DNA of 16,084 nucleotides from an uncultured Sulfitobacter sp. (GCA_937923365.1 CALAIJ010000299.1:1-16084); one strand, 5' to 3'. Shown: positions 5,972 through 13,252, numbered from the stretch's first letter. The notes: generated by a model from the sequence alone, not told the origin. Numbers and translations are program-made.

Positions 5972-6889
5972 ATGCGTGTGATATTCATGGGAACGCCGGA
6001 TTTCTCCGTTTCGGCCCTGGACGCGCTGGTTGCCGCCGGTCACGAGATCGCGGCGGTCTATTCCCAACCGCCCCGTCCGGCAGGCCGTGGCAAGAAGGAC
6101 CGGCCCAGTCCCGTTCAGCAACGTGCCGAAAGCCTCGGGCTGCAAGTGCGCCATCCGGTGTCGCTCAAGACGCCCGAGGCGCAGGCGGAATTTGCGGCCC
6201 TCAACGCGGATATCGCTGTGGTTGTGGCTTATGGGTTGATCCTGCCGCAAGCGGTGCTGGATATGCCTGCCAAAGGGTGCCTGAACATCCACGCCAGCCT
6301 GTTGCCGCGTTGGCGGGGGGCAGCCCCCATTCACCGCGCCATCATGGCAGGTGATGCGCAGACCGGTGTCTGCATCATGCAGATGGAGGCAGGGCTGGAC
6401 ACAGGTCCCGTGCTGCTGCGCCGCGAGACAGAGATCGGCCGCGAAGAGACGACAGCAGACTTGCACGATCGCCTGAGCGCGCTGGGCGCGCAGGCAGTGG
6501 TCGAAGCGCTGGACACTTACGACACCCTGACACCGCAACCTCAACCCGAGGAGGGCATCACCTATGCCGCCAAGATCGACAAGGCTGAGGCGCGCATCGA
6601 CTGGTCACAACCGGCAGAGGTCGTGGATCGCCTGATCCGCGGGCTGTCCCCTTTTCCCGGCGCGTGGTTCCAGCACGAAGGCGTGCGGATCAAGGCCTTG
6701 GCCTCAGGGGTTGCAGACGGCGAGGGGCCCGCCGGCACAGTGCTGGATGACACGCTGCGCATTGCTTGCGGACAGGGGGCGGTTAGACTCAAACGCTTGC
6801 AACGGGCAGGAAAGGCGGCGCAGGATGCCGCAGAGTTTCAGCGCGGGGCGGCCATTGCCACTGGCGCGGACCTGAGCCAGGGAGAATAA
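5972..6889 (+). CDS. fmt: Methionyl-tRNA formyltransferase
   Basis: This enzyme formylates initiator Met-tRNA using 10-formyl-tetrahydrofolate, making the group that deformylases later remove. The protein has 305 residues, normal for the family. It opens [16 protein letters not shown]. The formyltransferase signature is present: [18 protein letters not shown] with catalytic Asn105 and His107, and GLDTGP with Asp143. The C-terminal OB-like tRNA-binding domain covers about 205-300. ATG 5972 is chosen because GGAG at 5961-5964 sits 7 nt upstream; an in-frame TTG at 5966 overlaps that region. The gene follows the def triplet after 80 nt holding a large inverted repeat, and is followed after 1 nt by a small membrane-protein gene. 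Confidence 0.95.
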   Translation: MRVIFMGTPDFSVSALDALVAAGHEIAAVYSQPPRPAGRGKKDRPSPVQQRAESLGLQVRHPVSLKTPEAQAEFAALNADIAVVVAYGLILPQAVLDMPAKGCLNIHASLLPRWRGAAPIHRAIMAGDAQTGVCIMQMEAGLDTGPVLLRRETEIGREETTADLHDRLSALGAQAVVEALDTYDTLTPQPQPEEGITYAAKIDKAEARIDWSQPAEVVDRLIRGLSPFPGAWFQHEGVRIKALASGVADGEGPAGTVLDDTLRIACGQGAVRLKRLQRAGKAAQDAAEFQRGAAIATGADLSQGE

Positions 6890-6890
6890 G

Positions 6891-7127
6891 ATGTTTCCAT
6901 CCATGATCGGCACCATAGTGATTGCGGGCATCATCGGGTATCTGTCCGAAAAGTACGACTTTACCCACAACGGAATTTTGCAAAGCATCATCATCTGTGT
7001 GGGCGGCGCGTTGTTGTTCTTCTTTGTTGTGGTCATGTTCCGGATCGGTTTTGCGTCGCCGGGGTTGAATGCCATCGTCTCGTCGGTCGGCGCGCTGGTT
7101 ATCGTGCCGTTTCACTGGCGGAAATGA
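6891..7127 (+). CDS. Small membrane protein, GlsB/YeaQ-like
   Basis: This 78-residue, very hydrophobic protein has three likely membrane segments: residues about 4-17 (MIGTIVIAGIIGYL), about 29-50 (a run ending FFFVVVMF) and about 60-74 (NAIVSSVGALVIVPF), with a short basic end (HWRK). Size and layout resemble the GlsB/YeaQ/YmgE (transglycosylase-associated) family, although glycine content is lower than usual. Function is unknown. The ATG lies 1 nt after the fmt stop, with GGGAG 6 nt upstream inside the fmt end, so it is probably co-transcribed with fmt. A hairpin at 7134 follows. The coding call is strong; the family call is tentative. Confidence 0.75.
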   Translation: MFPSMIGTIVIAGIIGYLSEKYDFTHNGILQSIIICVGGALLFFFVVVMFRIGFASPGLNAIVSSVGALVIVPFHWRK

Positions 7128-7133
7128 TGCGGA

Positions 7134-7151
7134 ATGGCCCTGAAGGGCCAT
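7134..7151. terminator. Hairpin between convergent genes, possible bidirectional terminator
   Basis: ATGGCCC (7134-7140) and GGGCCAT (7145-7151) form a perfect 7-bp stem with a TGAA loop, 6 nt after the membrane-protein stop and 46 nt from the end of the convergent TRIC gene. No T-run follows on either strand. Directly after it come GCCTCCGGCGGGG (7152-7164) and the palindrome TCTGGCCAGA (7170-7179). From memory, a GCCTCCGGCGGG-type sequence is common downstream of genes in Rhodobacterales. Confidence 0.45.
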
Positions 7152-7197
7152 GCCTCCGGCGGGGAATATTCTGGCCAGAGAAAGCGGGGCCTGCGCG

Positions 7198-7818
7198 TCA
7201 GCTTTTTGGTGGCATGCTTTTGTAGACCGGCAAGTGCCAGCCAAAGTGGAGCGAACCTGCGCGCAAAGTCCACGTGACGGCCGCGCCAACCAGCAAGGCC
7301 GTTGCGGCCTCGGTCACATAGGTTGCAGCAACAGTAACCGCAGCCCCGGCAAACGCTGCCGTGACGTAGAGTTCGCCTTGTTTCAAAACCAGTGGCACTT
7401 CGCCCACCACCACGTCGCGCATCAGCCCGCCCATGCAGCCTGTGATCATGCCCATCAGGATCACGATCACGCCCGATTGGTCCAGTGACAAGGCCACGCC
7501 TGCGCCCGCCGCCACCGCAATGGCCAGCGCGAAACTGTCCAGCCAGATCAGTGCGCGCATGCGGCTTTCCAGCAAGTGTGCGGTAAAGAAGATCACCAGT
7601 GCGGCACCGGCGCCCACCGCCAGATAGGTCGGGTTTGCGATCCAGAAGATCGGGTTTCTGTCCAACAGCAGATCGCGGATCGTGCCCCCGCCCACCGCCG
7701 TCAGACATGCGACAAAGGCAAAGCCCACCAGATCAAGCTGGGCGCGGGATGCGACCAATGCGCCTGTCACGGCAAAGATCAGCACGGAGGCATAGTCAAG
7801 AACGGTAAGCAGGGTCAT
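7198..7818 (-). CDS. UPF0126/TRIC-family membrane protein (YicG/YadS-like)
   Basis: This inner-membrane protein of 206 residues has about seven hydrophobic segments. It belongs to the bacterial TRIC-like family, whose members are trimeric cation channels in some bacteria. The duplicated three-helix architecture shows in two glycine-rich half-repeats: AVGGGTIRDLLL near residue 45 and MITGCMGGLMRDVVVGEVP near residue 125, both with the GG-x(2,3)-RD signature. The start [10 protein letters not shown] at 7818 is preceded by AAAAGGACGCCT and overlaps the Nudix stop as ATGA, so translation is probably coupled. It is the last gene of a six-gene minus-strand operon. The transported ion is not known here; K+ is the usual suggestion for the family. 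Confidence 0.85.
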   Translation of the reverse strand: MTLLTVLDYASVLIFAVTGALVASRAQLDLVGFAFVACLTAVGGGTIRDLLLDRNPIFWIANPTYLAVGAGAALVIFFTAHLLESRMRALIWLDSFALAIAVAAGAGVALSLDQSGVIVILMGMITGCMGGLMRDVVVGEVPLVLKQGELYVTAAFAGAAVTVAATYVTEAATALLVGAAVTWTLRAGSLHFGWHLPVYKSMPPKS

Positions 7819-8228
7819 AGGCGTCCTTTTATCCAGTCTAGCGCGCGCAGGTATATAGGGTCGAAGGTGTGAGAGGGTGCGTCGTCCAGCGACATCCATT
7901 CAAAGGTAAAAAGGTGCCCTGCGTCATCGGCACAAAAGTGCTGCCACCTGGCCCGAACTGGCGGCGCAATGCGGCAAAGCGCGAAGTGCCAGATGGCGCC
8001 TTCCTGAATATCTGAGGCCTCTCCGATGGAAATGGCAGCACGTGTTTCCAGACCACTTTCCTCAAAAAGTTCGCGGGCGGCACCGGCAGCAGGCGCTTCG
8101 CCGGCGCGCAGTCCGCCTTTGACCAGTTGCCAACCTGCCTGAGGGTGTTGGAACACGGCAATGCGGCGCGGGGCGCCATCAGGGTGCAGGGCGATGGGGC
8201 AGGCGACCTGTCGCAGGTCCGCGCTCAC
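7815..8228 (-). CDS. Nudix hydrolase
   Basis: This 137-residue single-domain cytosolic protein has a perfect Nudix box, G-x5-E-x7-REL-x-EE-x-G-L, at residues 38-60 ([12 protein letters not shown], then [11 protein letters not shown]). The family hydrolyses nucleoside diphosphates linked to another moiety with Mg2+; the substrate cannot be read from sequence. The start GTG at 8228 ([14 protein letters not shown]) overlaps the rnhA stop as GTGA. Longer upstream frames would run deep into rnhA and are rejected. Its stop overlaps the next gene as ATGA. The C-terminal part ([15 protein letters not shown], then [12 protein letters not shown]) is typical of small housecleaning Nudix proteins. RhpP-type RNA pyrophosphohydrolase is less likely because its flanking motifs are not seen. 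Confidence 0.85.
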   Translation of the reverse strand: MSADLRQVACPIALHPDGAPRRIAVFQHPQAGWQLVKGGLRAGEAPAAGAARELFEESGLETRAAISIGEASDIQEGAIWHFALCRIAPPVRARWQHFCADDAGHLFTFEWMSLDDAPSHTFDPIYLRALDWIKGRL

Positions 8229-8677
8229 GGTTTGAAGGGGGCCATGCCCGCACGGGCCAATGCGTCGGCGCGCTCGTTCTCGGGGTGGCCTGCGTGGCCT
8301 TTGACCCATTCCCACGTCACCTTGTGGCGTGCATTGGCGGCGTCCAACCGTTGCCAAAGCTCGGCGTTCTTGACAGGTTTTTTGGCGGCGTTCTTCCAGC
8401 CATTCTTTTTCCAGCCGAATATCCACGCGGTGATGCCGTTCTTTACGTAGTTGCTGTCGGTGACGATGGTGATCTCGGTCTCGCGCTCCAGTGTTTCCAG
8501 CGCGTGAATGGCGGCCAGCAGTTCCATACGGTTGTTGGTGGTTTGCGCCTCGCCGCCCTTGAGTTCGCGTTCCTTGACGACCGCGTCGCCGTCCCGCGCC
8601 TGCATCAAAGCACCCCAGCCACCGGGGCCCGGATTGCCCGAACAGGCACCGTCCGTATACGCGTAAAGCTTAGCCAC
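8225..8677 (-). CDS. rnhA: Ribonuclease HI
   Basis: This enzyme degrades the RNA strand of RNA-DNA hybrids, clearing R-loops and primers. The protein has 150 residues with the complete active site: Asp9 ([17 protein letters not shown]), Glu52 ([10 protein letters not shown]), Asp74 (IVTDSNYV), His128 (VKGHAGH) and Asp138 (NERADALA). The basic handle region ([16 protein letters not shown]) is present. The chosen start is GTG 8677, giving [10 protein letters not shown] as in relatives; it overlaps the methyltransferase stop by 8 nt and has only a weak ribosome binding site. ATG 8716 would add 13 residues and is less likely. The stop overlaps the Nudix start as GTGA. Confidence 0.95.
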   Translation of the reverse strand: MAKLYAYTDGACSGNPGPGGWGALMQARDGDAVVKERELKGGEAQTTNNRMELLAAIHALETLERETEITIVTDSNYVKNGITAWIFGWKKNGWKNAAKKPVKNAELWQRLDAANARHKVTWEWVKGHAGHPENERADALARAGMAPFKP

Positions 8678-9263
8678 GGGCGAGGATCGCGATCCAGCCG
8701 TCTGGATGCCCTGCAAGGCCCGGTGCGACGCCTGTCCAATGCTGCTCGGGCGTGAGCCCTGCGGCAGTCAGGTGTGCGTCCAGCTCGGGTTGCTCGTAGT
8801 ATTCGTAGTGGCGGCCCAGTTTGTCTCGCCCCCCGCCTGTGCCGCGCTTGACGGCCAGAACGAACACACCATCAGGGCGCAGTGCGCGTGCGATGGCGGC
8901 GATATGCGTGGGGAAGTCCTCACGCGGTGCATGCAACAGTGAAAAGTAAGCCCAAATGCCATCGTAGGCGTCGGTCTCGGTCAGGTCCTCGAAGCGGGCC
9001 AGTCGGGCCGAGATGTTCGGGCGCGCTGCAGCCTTAGCAACCATTTCGGGTACTGCGTCCCATGCGGATGCGTTCAATCCGGCTTCGGCCATCATCTGCG
9101 CAAAATGGCCCGGACCGCAGCCAAGGTCCAGCACGTCGCCGCCCGGTTTGCAGGCCGCAATGAAAGGTTTGATGACCGTATCACGGCGCGCCTCACGTTC
9201 GACCATGTCGACGTATTTCTCGGTCTGTTCGGCGTAGACGCCCAGGGTTTCTCTATCGCTCAT
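8670..9263 (-). CDS. Class I SAM-dependent methyltransferase
   Basis: This 197-residue Rossmann-fold methyltransferase has motif [16 protein letters not shown] at 44-58, and Asp69 at the end of the second strand as the likely ribose-binding acid. ARFEDLTET and a [14 protein letters not shown] motif IV region follow, then the [15 protein letters not shown] motif near 128-142. The N-terminal helix ([17 protein letters not shown]) is typical of small-molecule methyltransferases. The substrate is unknown; a family role in detoxification or small-molecule methylation is possible. It begins 12 nt after the DUF3429 gene and its TAA lies inside the rnhA start, so it belongs to the operon. Confidence is high for the fold and low for the function. 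Confidence 0.87.
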   Translation of the reverse strand: MSDRETLGVYAEQTEKYVDMVEREARRDTVIKPFIAACKPGGDVLDLGCGPGHFAQMMAEAGLNASAWDAVPEMVAKAAARPNISARLARFEDLTETDAYDGIWAYFSLLHAPREDFPTHIAAIARALRPDGVFVLAVKRGTGGGRDKLGRHYEYYEQPELDAHLTAAGLTPEQHWTGVAPGLAGHPDGWIAILARG

Positions 9264-9275
9264 GTCAATTGTTTC

Positions 9276-9743
9276 TCATGCGAAGGCGCCAATGGCCAGA
9301 CAGGATATGACCACGCCGGTGACAGGCACGCGCAGGGTCATCCACCACTTTGGCGCCAGACCCCAGCGGGCAAAGGCAAAGTCCAGTATCAAGACGCCTG
9401 CAAAGCCGATCATCAGGTTGATCAAGGCTTCATCCGCACGGGTTCCAGGGTTCAGGAACGCCCAAAGTGCGGGGATCACTGACAGTACGTAGCACGCGGT
9501 TGCCTGCGCCCCGCTGGCTTTGGTGGCAAATCCCCACAAGACGCCAGACATGAAACACAGAATAATCACGCCATAGCGCGTCAGGATCAGCGCGCCGTCA
9601 CGCGCGCCAATCAGCGGGTAGCCGCCAGTGTCCGGATCCCCCATATCCGCGTTCAGCCAGCCTGCCGCGATCACAGCGCCCATGACAAAGGGGATCAGAC
9701 CGCCCAGGGTCAGCAGCAAAGGGGCAAGGGGCGGGCGGGTCAT
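9276..9743 (-). CDS. DUF3429 family membrane protein
   Basis: This 155-residue inner-membrane protein has four or five hydrophobic segments. It starts MTRPPLAPLLLTLGGLIPFV. The pattern LGGLIPF in the first helix, YGVIILCFMSGVLWGF in the middle and FAFARWGLAPKWWMTLRVPVT near the end matches DUF3429, a family with no proven function. The start at 9743 overlaps the LysE stop as ATGA; the upstream in-frame ATG at 9809 lies within LysE and is rejected. Translational coupling to the exporter suggests the two proteins are made together. Confidence 0.83.
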   Translation of the reverse strand: MTRPPLAPLLLTLGGLIPFVMGAVIAAGWLNADMGDPDTGGYPLIGARDGALILTRYGVIILCFMSGVLWGFATKASGAQATACYVLSVIPALWAFLNPGTRADEALINLMIGFAGVLILDFAFARWGLAPKWWMTLRVPVTGVVISCLAIGAFA

Positions 9744-10360
9744 GCGCGCTCCAACGCCAGTCGGCCCGCGAGGGCGGCAAAGACGGCAGCAAAGGAGCGG
9801 TTCAGCCATCGCATCACTTTGTCAGAGCCCAGCAACCAGTTGCGCGCAAGTGAAGCGAAACAGCCGTAAAGCACAAAGACCGCAAAGGTCAGCACCATGA
9901 AGATACCGCCCAGCACCGTCATCTCGACCGTGGCTGTTGCCGGATTGCCCGACAGGAACGGTGGCAAAAGCGCCAGAAAGAAGATCGACAATTTCGGATT
10001 CAGGATGTTGATCAGTGCGCCACGTCGGGCAATGCGCCAGCCGGGGTCTGGTTGCGATGTCCCTGTGGCATCCACCCGCAAGGCCCCGTCCTGTTTCAGC
10101 ATCTGCCACGCAAGATAGAGCAGATAGGCCACGCCTGCCCATTTGATCACCGAGAACAGGATTGCAGAGGTATGCAGGATGGCCGCCAGCCCCAATGTCG
10201 CGGCCATCAGATGCGGGACAATCCCGAATGTGCAGCCCAAAGCCGCCCAAAGTGCTGCGCGCCGTCCTTGGCCAAGGCCCAGTGCAAGGGTGTAAATCAC
10301 GCCCGTACCCGGCGCGATGACAACCACAAAAGCGGTCAACAGGAATTGGATTGAGATCAT
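9740..10360 (-). CDS. LysE/RhtB-family amino-acid exporter
   Basis: This 206-residue inner-membrane protein has about six membrane helices. The first segment carries the family signature as IAPGTGVIYTLALGLGQGRR; many members have PGPN at this site. INILNPKLSIFFLALLPPFL is the typical second signature. Family members export amino acids or derivatives such as lysine, homoserine or threonine; the substrate here is unknown. The start at 10360 (MISIQFLLTAF) has AAAAAGGAG nine bases upstream; an in-frame ATG at 10426 would add 22 non-conserved residues. It is the first gene of the six-gene minus-strand operon. The promoter should lie in 10361-10475, where a CtrA-like triple box also sits at the far end. 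Confidence 0.88.
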   Translation of the reverse strand: MISIQFLLTAFVVVIAPGTGVIYTLALGLGQGRRAALWAALGCTFGIVPHLMAATLGLAAILHTSAILFSVIKWAGVAYLLYLAWQMLKQDGALRVDATGTSQPDPGWRIARRGALINILNPKLSIFFLALLPPFLSGNPATATVEMTVLGGIFMVLTFAVFVLYGCFASLARNWLLGSDKVMRWLNRSFAAVFAALAGRLALERA

Positions 10361-10475
10361 CGGTGGACGCTCCTTTTTGCGGTGTGGCGAACATGCCAAG
10401 AGGGACGTGCGGTTGTCCATGCGCATTTCAAGCCTGTTGAGACATCAGACCGGATTCACTTGAAAAAGCGAATGC

Positions 10476-10502
10476 GTTAACCAAATGTTAACTATGGTTA
10501 AC
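10476..10502. promoter_or_regulatory. Triple GTTAAC box (CtrA-like) over a start codon
   Basis: GTTAAC occurs three times, at 10476-10481, 10487-10492 and 10497-10502. The first two form a perfect TTAA-N7-TTAA CtrA consensus (10477-10491); the second pair has N6. The element covers both possible ATG codons (10485 and 10494) of the small secreted protein. If CtrA binds here, repression of that gene is more likely than activation. It is also about 117 nt upstream of lysE on the other strand. No Shine-Dalgarno is visible for either ATG. Confidence 0.55.
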
Positions 10503-10757
10503 AGAATTGCTATTGCCACCCTGACGTTGCCCCTTGTGGTTGGGGTGCCCTTGCTTGGGGTCAGCTATGTTACGTCAGCGCAAGCACAGGCCTGCCACTC
10601 CAGCTATGTGGAAATCTGCATTGCACCTGGGAACTCGGATGTAGATTGTGCGGGCGGCAGTGGGAATGGTCCACGGTATGCCCGCGGACCGTTTCGCGTG
10701 GTTGGACCGGATCAATACGGGTTGGACCGCGACCGCGACGGGATCGGCTGCGAATAG
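10485..10757 (+). CDS. Small secreted Excalibur-type calcium-binding protein
   Basis: This protein has 90 residues from ATG 10485, or 87 from ATG 10494 (MVNRIAIATL), which gives a more typical signal peptide. A hydrophobic core (residues about 7-25) leads to a likely cleavage site AQA before Cys. The mature part has four cysteines and ends in YGLDRDRDGIGCE, the DxDxDG calcium loop and closing Cys-Glu of Excalibur domains. It is therefore exported to the periplasm or outside; the role is unknown. Neither start has a visible ribosome binding site, and a CtrA-like triple box covers both, so the transcript may be leaderless or repressed. Its stop lies 2 nt from the end of the convergent ispH. Confidence 0.78.
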   Translation: MLTMVNRIAIATLTLPLVVGVPLLGVSYVTSAQAQACHSSYVEICIAPGNSDVDCAGGSGNGPRYARGPFRVVGPDQYGLDRDRDGIGCE

Positions 10758-10759
10758 CC

Positions 10760-11710
10760 TCAAGCCGTTTCGCGCAAGACGCGGGGGACCTTGAACTCCA
10801 CGTTCTCTTGCGCGGTCTCTACCAACTCTCGCGTGACGTCAAAGCGGGTCTCAAAGGCGTTGATGACTTCGTCGATCAGCACTTCGGGGGCGGAGGCCCC
10901 AGCCGTGATGCCGATGCTCTTGATCCCGTCCAATGCGCGCCAGTCGATGTCATCCGCGCGCTGCACCAGTTGCGCATAGGCGCAGCCCGCGCGCGCGCCC
11001 ACTTCGACCAAGCGGCGCGAGTTGGAAGAATTGGGCGCGCCCACCACCAGCATTGCGTCGCATTTTGGCGCCATGGCTTTCACCGCTTCCTGACGGTTTG
11101 TCGTGGCATAGCAGATATCTTCCTTGTGCGGCCCCACGATGGCGGGGAAGCGCGCCTGAAGGGCTGCGACGATATCTGCGGTGTCATCCACACTCAGGGT
11201 GGTTTGCGTGACATAAGCCAGCTTGGCCGGATCGCGAACGGCGACACGCGCCACATCTGCGGGCGTCTCAACCAAGAGAACCTCGCCCTCAGGCAATTGG
11301 CCCATGGTACCCACGGTTTCGGGGTGCCCTTCGTGACCGATCATGATCATTTGCAGGCCTGCATCTGCGTGGCGCTGGGCCTCGATATGGACTTTGGACA
11401 CCAGCGGGCAGGTGGCGTCCACATAGACCATGTTGCGTGCCTGGGCCGCGTTGGGCACGGATTTCGGCACACCATGCGCCGAGAAGATCACAGGGCGGTC
11501 GTCGGGACATTCAGATAGTTCTTCGACAAATACCGCGCCTTTGTCGCGCAGCCCGTCCACGACAAATTTGTTGTGCACAATCTCGTGGCGCACAAAGACG
11601 GGCGCGCCCCATTTGTCCAACGCCATCTCTACAATCTTGATGGCGCGGTCCACGCCTGCGCAAAAACCGCGCGGTGCAGCCAGATAGAGAGTGAGTGGTG
11701 ATTTGGTCAT
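10760..11710 (-). CDS. ispH: 4-hydroxy-3-methylbut-2-enyl diphosphate reductase
   Basis: This is the last enzyme of the MEP pathway, a cytosolic [4Fe-4S] protein converting HMBPP to IPP and DMAPP. The protein has 316 residues, normal length. The cluster ligands are Cys17 ([11 protein letters not shown]), Cys101 ([12 protein letters not shown]) and Cys200 ([11 protein letters not shown]). Substrate-binding residues are also seen: His46, His79 (FSAHGVP), His129 and Glu131 (GHEGHPET), and the APNSSNS motif. The start at 11710 has GCGGAG eight bases upstream. It faces the secreted-protein gene with a 2-nt gap, so termination must occur inside one of the genes. It appears to be transcribed alone: the 213-nt stretch before it holds hairpins that should end transcription from the NYN gene. 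Confidence 0.96.
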   Translation of the reverse strand: MTKSPLTLYLAAPRGFCAGVDRAIKIVEMALDKWGAPVFVRHEIVHNKFVVDGLRDKGAVFVEELSECPDDRPVIFSAHGVPKSVPNAAQARNMVYVDATCPLVSKVHIEAQRHADAGLQMIMIGHEGHPETVGTMGQLPEGEVLLVETPADVARVAVRDPAKLAYVTQTTLSVDDTADIVAALQARFPAIVGPHKEDICYATTNRQEAVKAMAPKCDAMLVVGAPNSSNSRRLVEVGARAGCAYAQLVQRADDIDWRALDGIKSIGITAGASAPEVLIDEVINAFETRFDVTRELVETAQENVEFKVPRVLRETA

Positions 11711-11764
11711 GATGCGCTCCGCGAGGTGTTGAAGCGAACTTAGTTACTTGGCACCAAGGGGTCC

Positions 11765-11815
11765 AGTGCCTGCCGTGTCGCAGGCATTTGGCAGCCTCCC
11801 CGACCGAGGGGAGGC
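11765..11815. terminator. Two adjacent hairpins upstream of ispH
   Basis: TGCCTGC (11767-11773) pairs with GCAGGCA (11780-11786) around a 6-nt loop and can extend by two pairs outward (one G-T). GCCTCCCC (11794-11801) pairs with GGGGAGGC (11808-11815) around a 6-nt loop. They lie between the end of the NYN gene and the ispH start. T-runs are short or absent, so strength is uncertain; they could be terminators or part of a dispersed repeat. No coding signal was seen in the rest of 11711-11923. Confidence 0.45.
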
Positions 11816-11891
11816 GATGACGCTCTGAAAACACATCTCAGGGAAGGGGGCTGACGGGTTGCTGCGCAGGCCCTCACGGGGGAGGTCCGCT

Positions 11892-11912
11892 GTCTGGCCG
11901 AAGGGGCCAGAC
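11892..11912 (-). terminator. Hairpin downstream of the NYN-domain gene
   Basis: GTCTGGCC (11892-11899) and GGCCAGAC (11905-11912) form a perfect 8-bp stem with a 5-nt loop, 11 nt beyond the stop of the NYN gene on the minus strand. There is no following T-run, so this would be an imperfect intrinsic terminator or an mRNA-stabilising hairpin. Confidence 0.5.
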
Positions 11913-11923
11913 GCAGGTCTGGC

Positions 11924-12493
11924 TTACTCGGCTTCGATGGTATCGCGTGTTTCGGCAGGATGCTCACGCGGCGGGCGGCCAATCACGTCACGCAGGTCGT
12001 CCAATTCGATAAAGTTGTCCGCCTGGCGTCGCAGATCATCCGAAATCATCGGAGGCTGGCTGCGGATCGTAGACACGACAGATACGCGCACGCCTTTGCG
12101 CTGCAGGCTTTCGACCAACGGGCGGAAGTCACCATCACCGGAAAAGATCACGATGTGATCGACGTGTGGCGCGAGTTCCATCGCATCCACGGCCAGTTCG
12201 ATGTCCATGTTGCCCTTGACCTTACGGCGGCCCATGCTGTCGGTGTACTCTTTCGCCGGTTTGGTGACCATGGAGAAGCCGTTGTAGTTCAGCCAATCCA
12301 CAAGCGGGCGAATGGGGGAATATTCGTCATTCTCCAACAGCGCTGTGTAATAGAATGCGCGCAGCAGCTTGCCCCGGCGCATAAACTCCTGCCGCAGCAA
12401 TTTGTAGTCGATGTCAAAACCCAAGGTCTTGGCCGCAGCGTAGAGATTGGAGCCGTCGATAAAGAGAGCCAAACGCTCGTCTTTGTAAAACAT
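11924..12493 (-). CDS. NYN-domain (LabA/DUF88) putative ribonuclease
   Basis: This 189-residue protein has a PIN-like NYN domain, a fold found in Mg2+-dependent RNases. The acidic metal-site motifs are LALFIDGSNLY (Asp13), KGNMDIELAVDAME (Asp97, Asp103) and VIFSGDGDFRPLVESLQRKG (Asp120, Asp122). The C-terminal tail is charged and probably disordered (GRPPREHPAETRDTIEAE). The start MFYKDERLALF at 12493 is supported by AAAGGAACAACAC; an in-frame ATG at 12577 would add 28 unconserved residues. It is divergent from folK. Family members include cyanobacterial LabA and many conserved alphaproteobacterial proteins of unknown target. A long inverted repeat lies in its leader. The family call is confident; the RNA target is unknown. 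Confidence 0.87.
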   Translation of the reverse strand: MFYKDERLALFIDGSNLYAAAKTLGFDIDYKLLRQEFMRRGKLLRAFYYTALLENDEYSPIRPLVDWLNYNGFSMVTKPAKEYTDSMGRRKVKGNMDIELAVDAMELAPHVDHIVIFSGDGDFRPLVESLQRKGVRVSVVSTIRSQPPMISDDLRRQADNFIELDDLRDVIGRPPREHPAETRDTIEAE

Positions 12494-12514
12494 GTGTTGT
12501 TCCTTTCGGCGGGG

Positions 12515-12555
12515 CGTCGCCAAATCAGTTGCTATGACATAACGTTGTGGCGACG
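12515..12555. promoter_or_regulatory. Inverted repeat in the NYN/folK divergent region
   Basis: CGTCGCCA (12515-12522) and TGGCGACG (12548-12555) are perfect reverse complements separated by 25 nt. The second arm is followed by CGATATCG. The element begins 22 nt before the NYN ATG and would fall in its 5' leader or promoter. It could be an operator with two half-sites or a leader hairpin. Nothing else definite was seen in 12494-12670. Confidence 0.4.
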
Positions 12556-12670
12556 ATATCGCGAAACTCGATAACAAAAATCATTCACCCCAGTGTCGGA
12601 GCGCATAGGTAGATGTTTTTGCCCGCGCTGCAAGATGGGTCACGGGGAAAATACAGGTGCAACCCTCAAA

Positions 12671-13234
12671 ATGAACCAAACATTTCTGATCGCGCTGGGC
12701 GGTAACCTGACGTTACCCACTGGCGAACCCAAACAAACCCAGCAGATGGCACTTCAACAACTTGAAAATTCAGGCGCGGTGATTCGCGCTCTTAGTCCCT
12801 TTTATCATACGCCCGCGTTCCCTGCAGGAGCCGGACCCGATTTCGTCAACGCGGCGGCGGTGATCCGCGCGTCATGGTCCCCGCAAGAGGCGCTGGTCCA
12901 TCTGCACCGGATCGAGGCTGATCTGGGCCGTGTGCGCCAAAGACGTTGGGGGGAGCGGGCCATCGATATGGACCTAATCGCTTGCGGTGACAGGGTGCTG
13001 CCGGACGCGGAAACCTTCACCACATGGCACGATCTGTCGCTTGAGCAGCAGATGGAGGCCACACCCGACGAATTGATCCTGCCGCACCCGCGTTTGCAGG
13101 ACCGCGCATTTGTGCTCGTGCCGCTGGCAGATGTCGCCCCGGACTGGGTGCATCCCGTGCTGGGAAAAACGGTTCAGCAAATGCGGGATGCACTGCCACC
13201 GGACGAGATTTCCGCCGTACGCGCACTGTTGTAG
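12671..13234 (+). CDS. folK: Hydroxymethyldihydropterin pyrophosphokinase
   Basis: This enzyme transfers pyrophosphate from ATP to 6-hydroxymethyl-7,8-dihydropterin in folate synthesis. The protein has 187 residues from MNQTFLIALGGNLTL. Family motifs are ALGGN near the start, FVNAAAVI, then VRQRRWGERAIDMDLIACGD with the paired Asp that hold Mg2+, and ILPHPRLQDRAFVLVPLADV. An insertion near 115-135 (FTTWHDLSLEQQMEATPDE) is longer than in E. coli HPPK. The chosen ATG 12671 has only a weak upstream AGGTG; an in-frame GTG at 12593 would add 26 residues containing CFCPRC. It precedes rpoZ by 87 nt but is probably a separate unit. Folate made here supplies the formyl donor used by fmt in the same window. 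Confidence 0.92.
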   Translation: MNQTFLIALGGNLTLPTGEPKQTQQMALQQLENSGAVIRALSPFYHTPAFPAGAGPDFVNAAAVIRASWSPQEALVHLHRIEADLGRVRQRRWGERAIDMDLIACGDRVLPDAETFTTWHDLSLEQQMEATPDELILPHPRLQDRAFVLVPLADVAPDWVHPVLGKTVQQMRDALPPDEISAVRALL

Positions 13235-13252
13235 CGCGGGCCCATTACAGGC

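Noticed and set aside
7815..8426. Longer Nudix protein starting inside rnhA
   Set aside because: The extra N-terminus is antisense-like arginine-rich sequence; the GTG at 8228 overlapping the rnhA stop gives a normal Nudix protein.
10646..11518. Plus-strand open frame (290 codons) crossing the secreted-protein gene and ispH
   Set aside because: It overlaps two better-supported genes in another frame and shows no coherent protein features.
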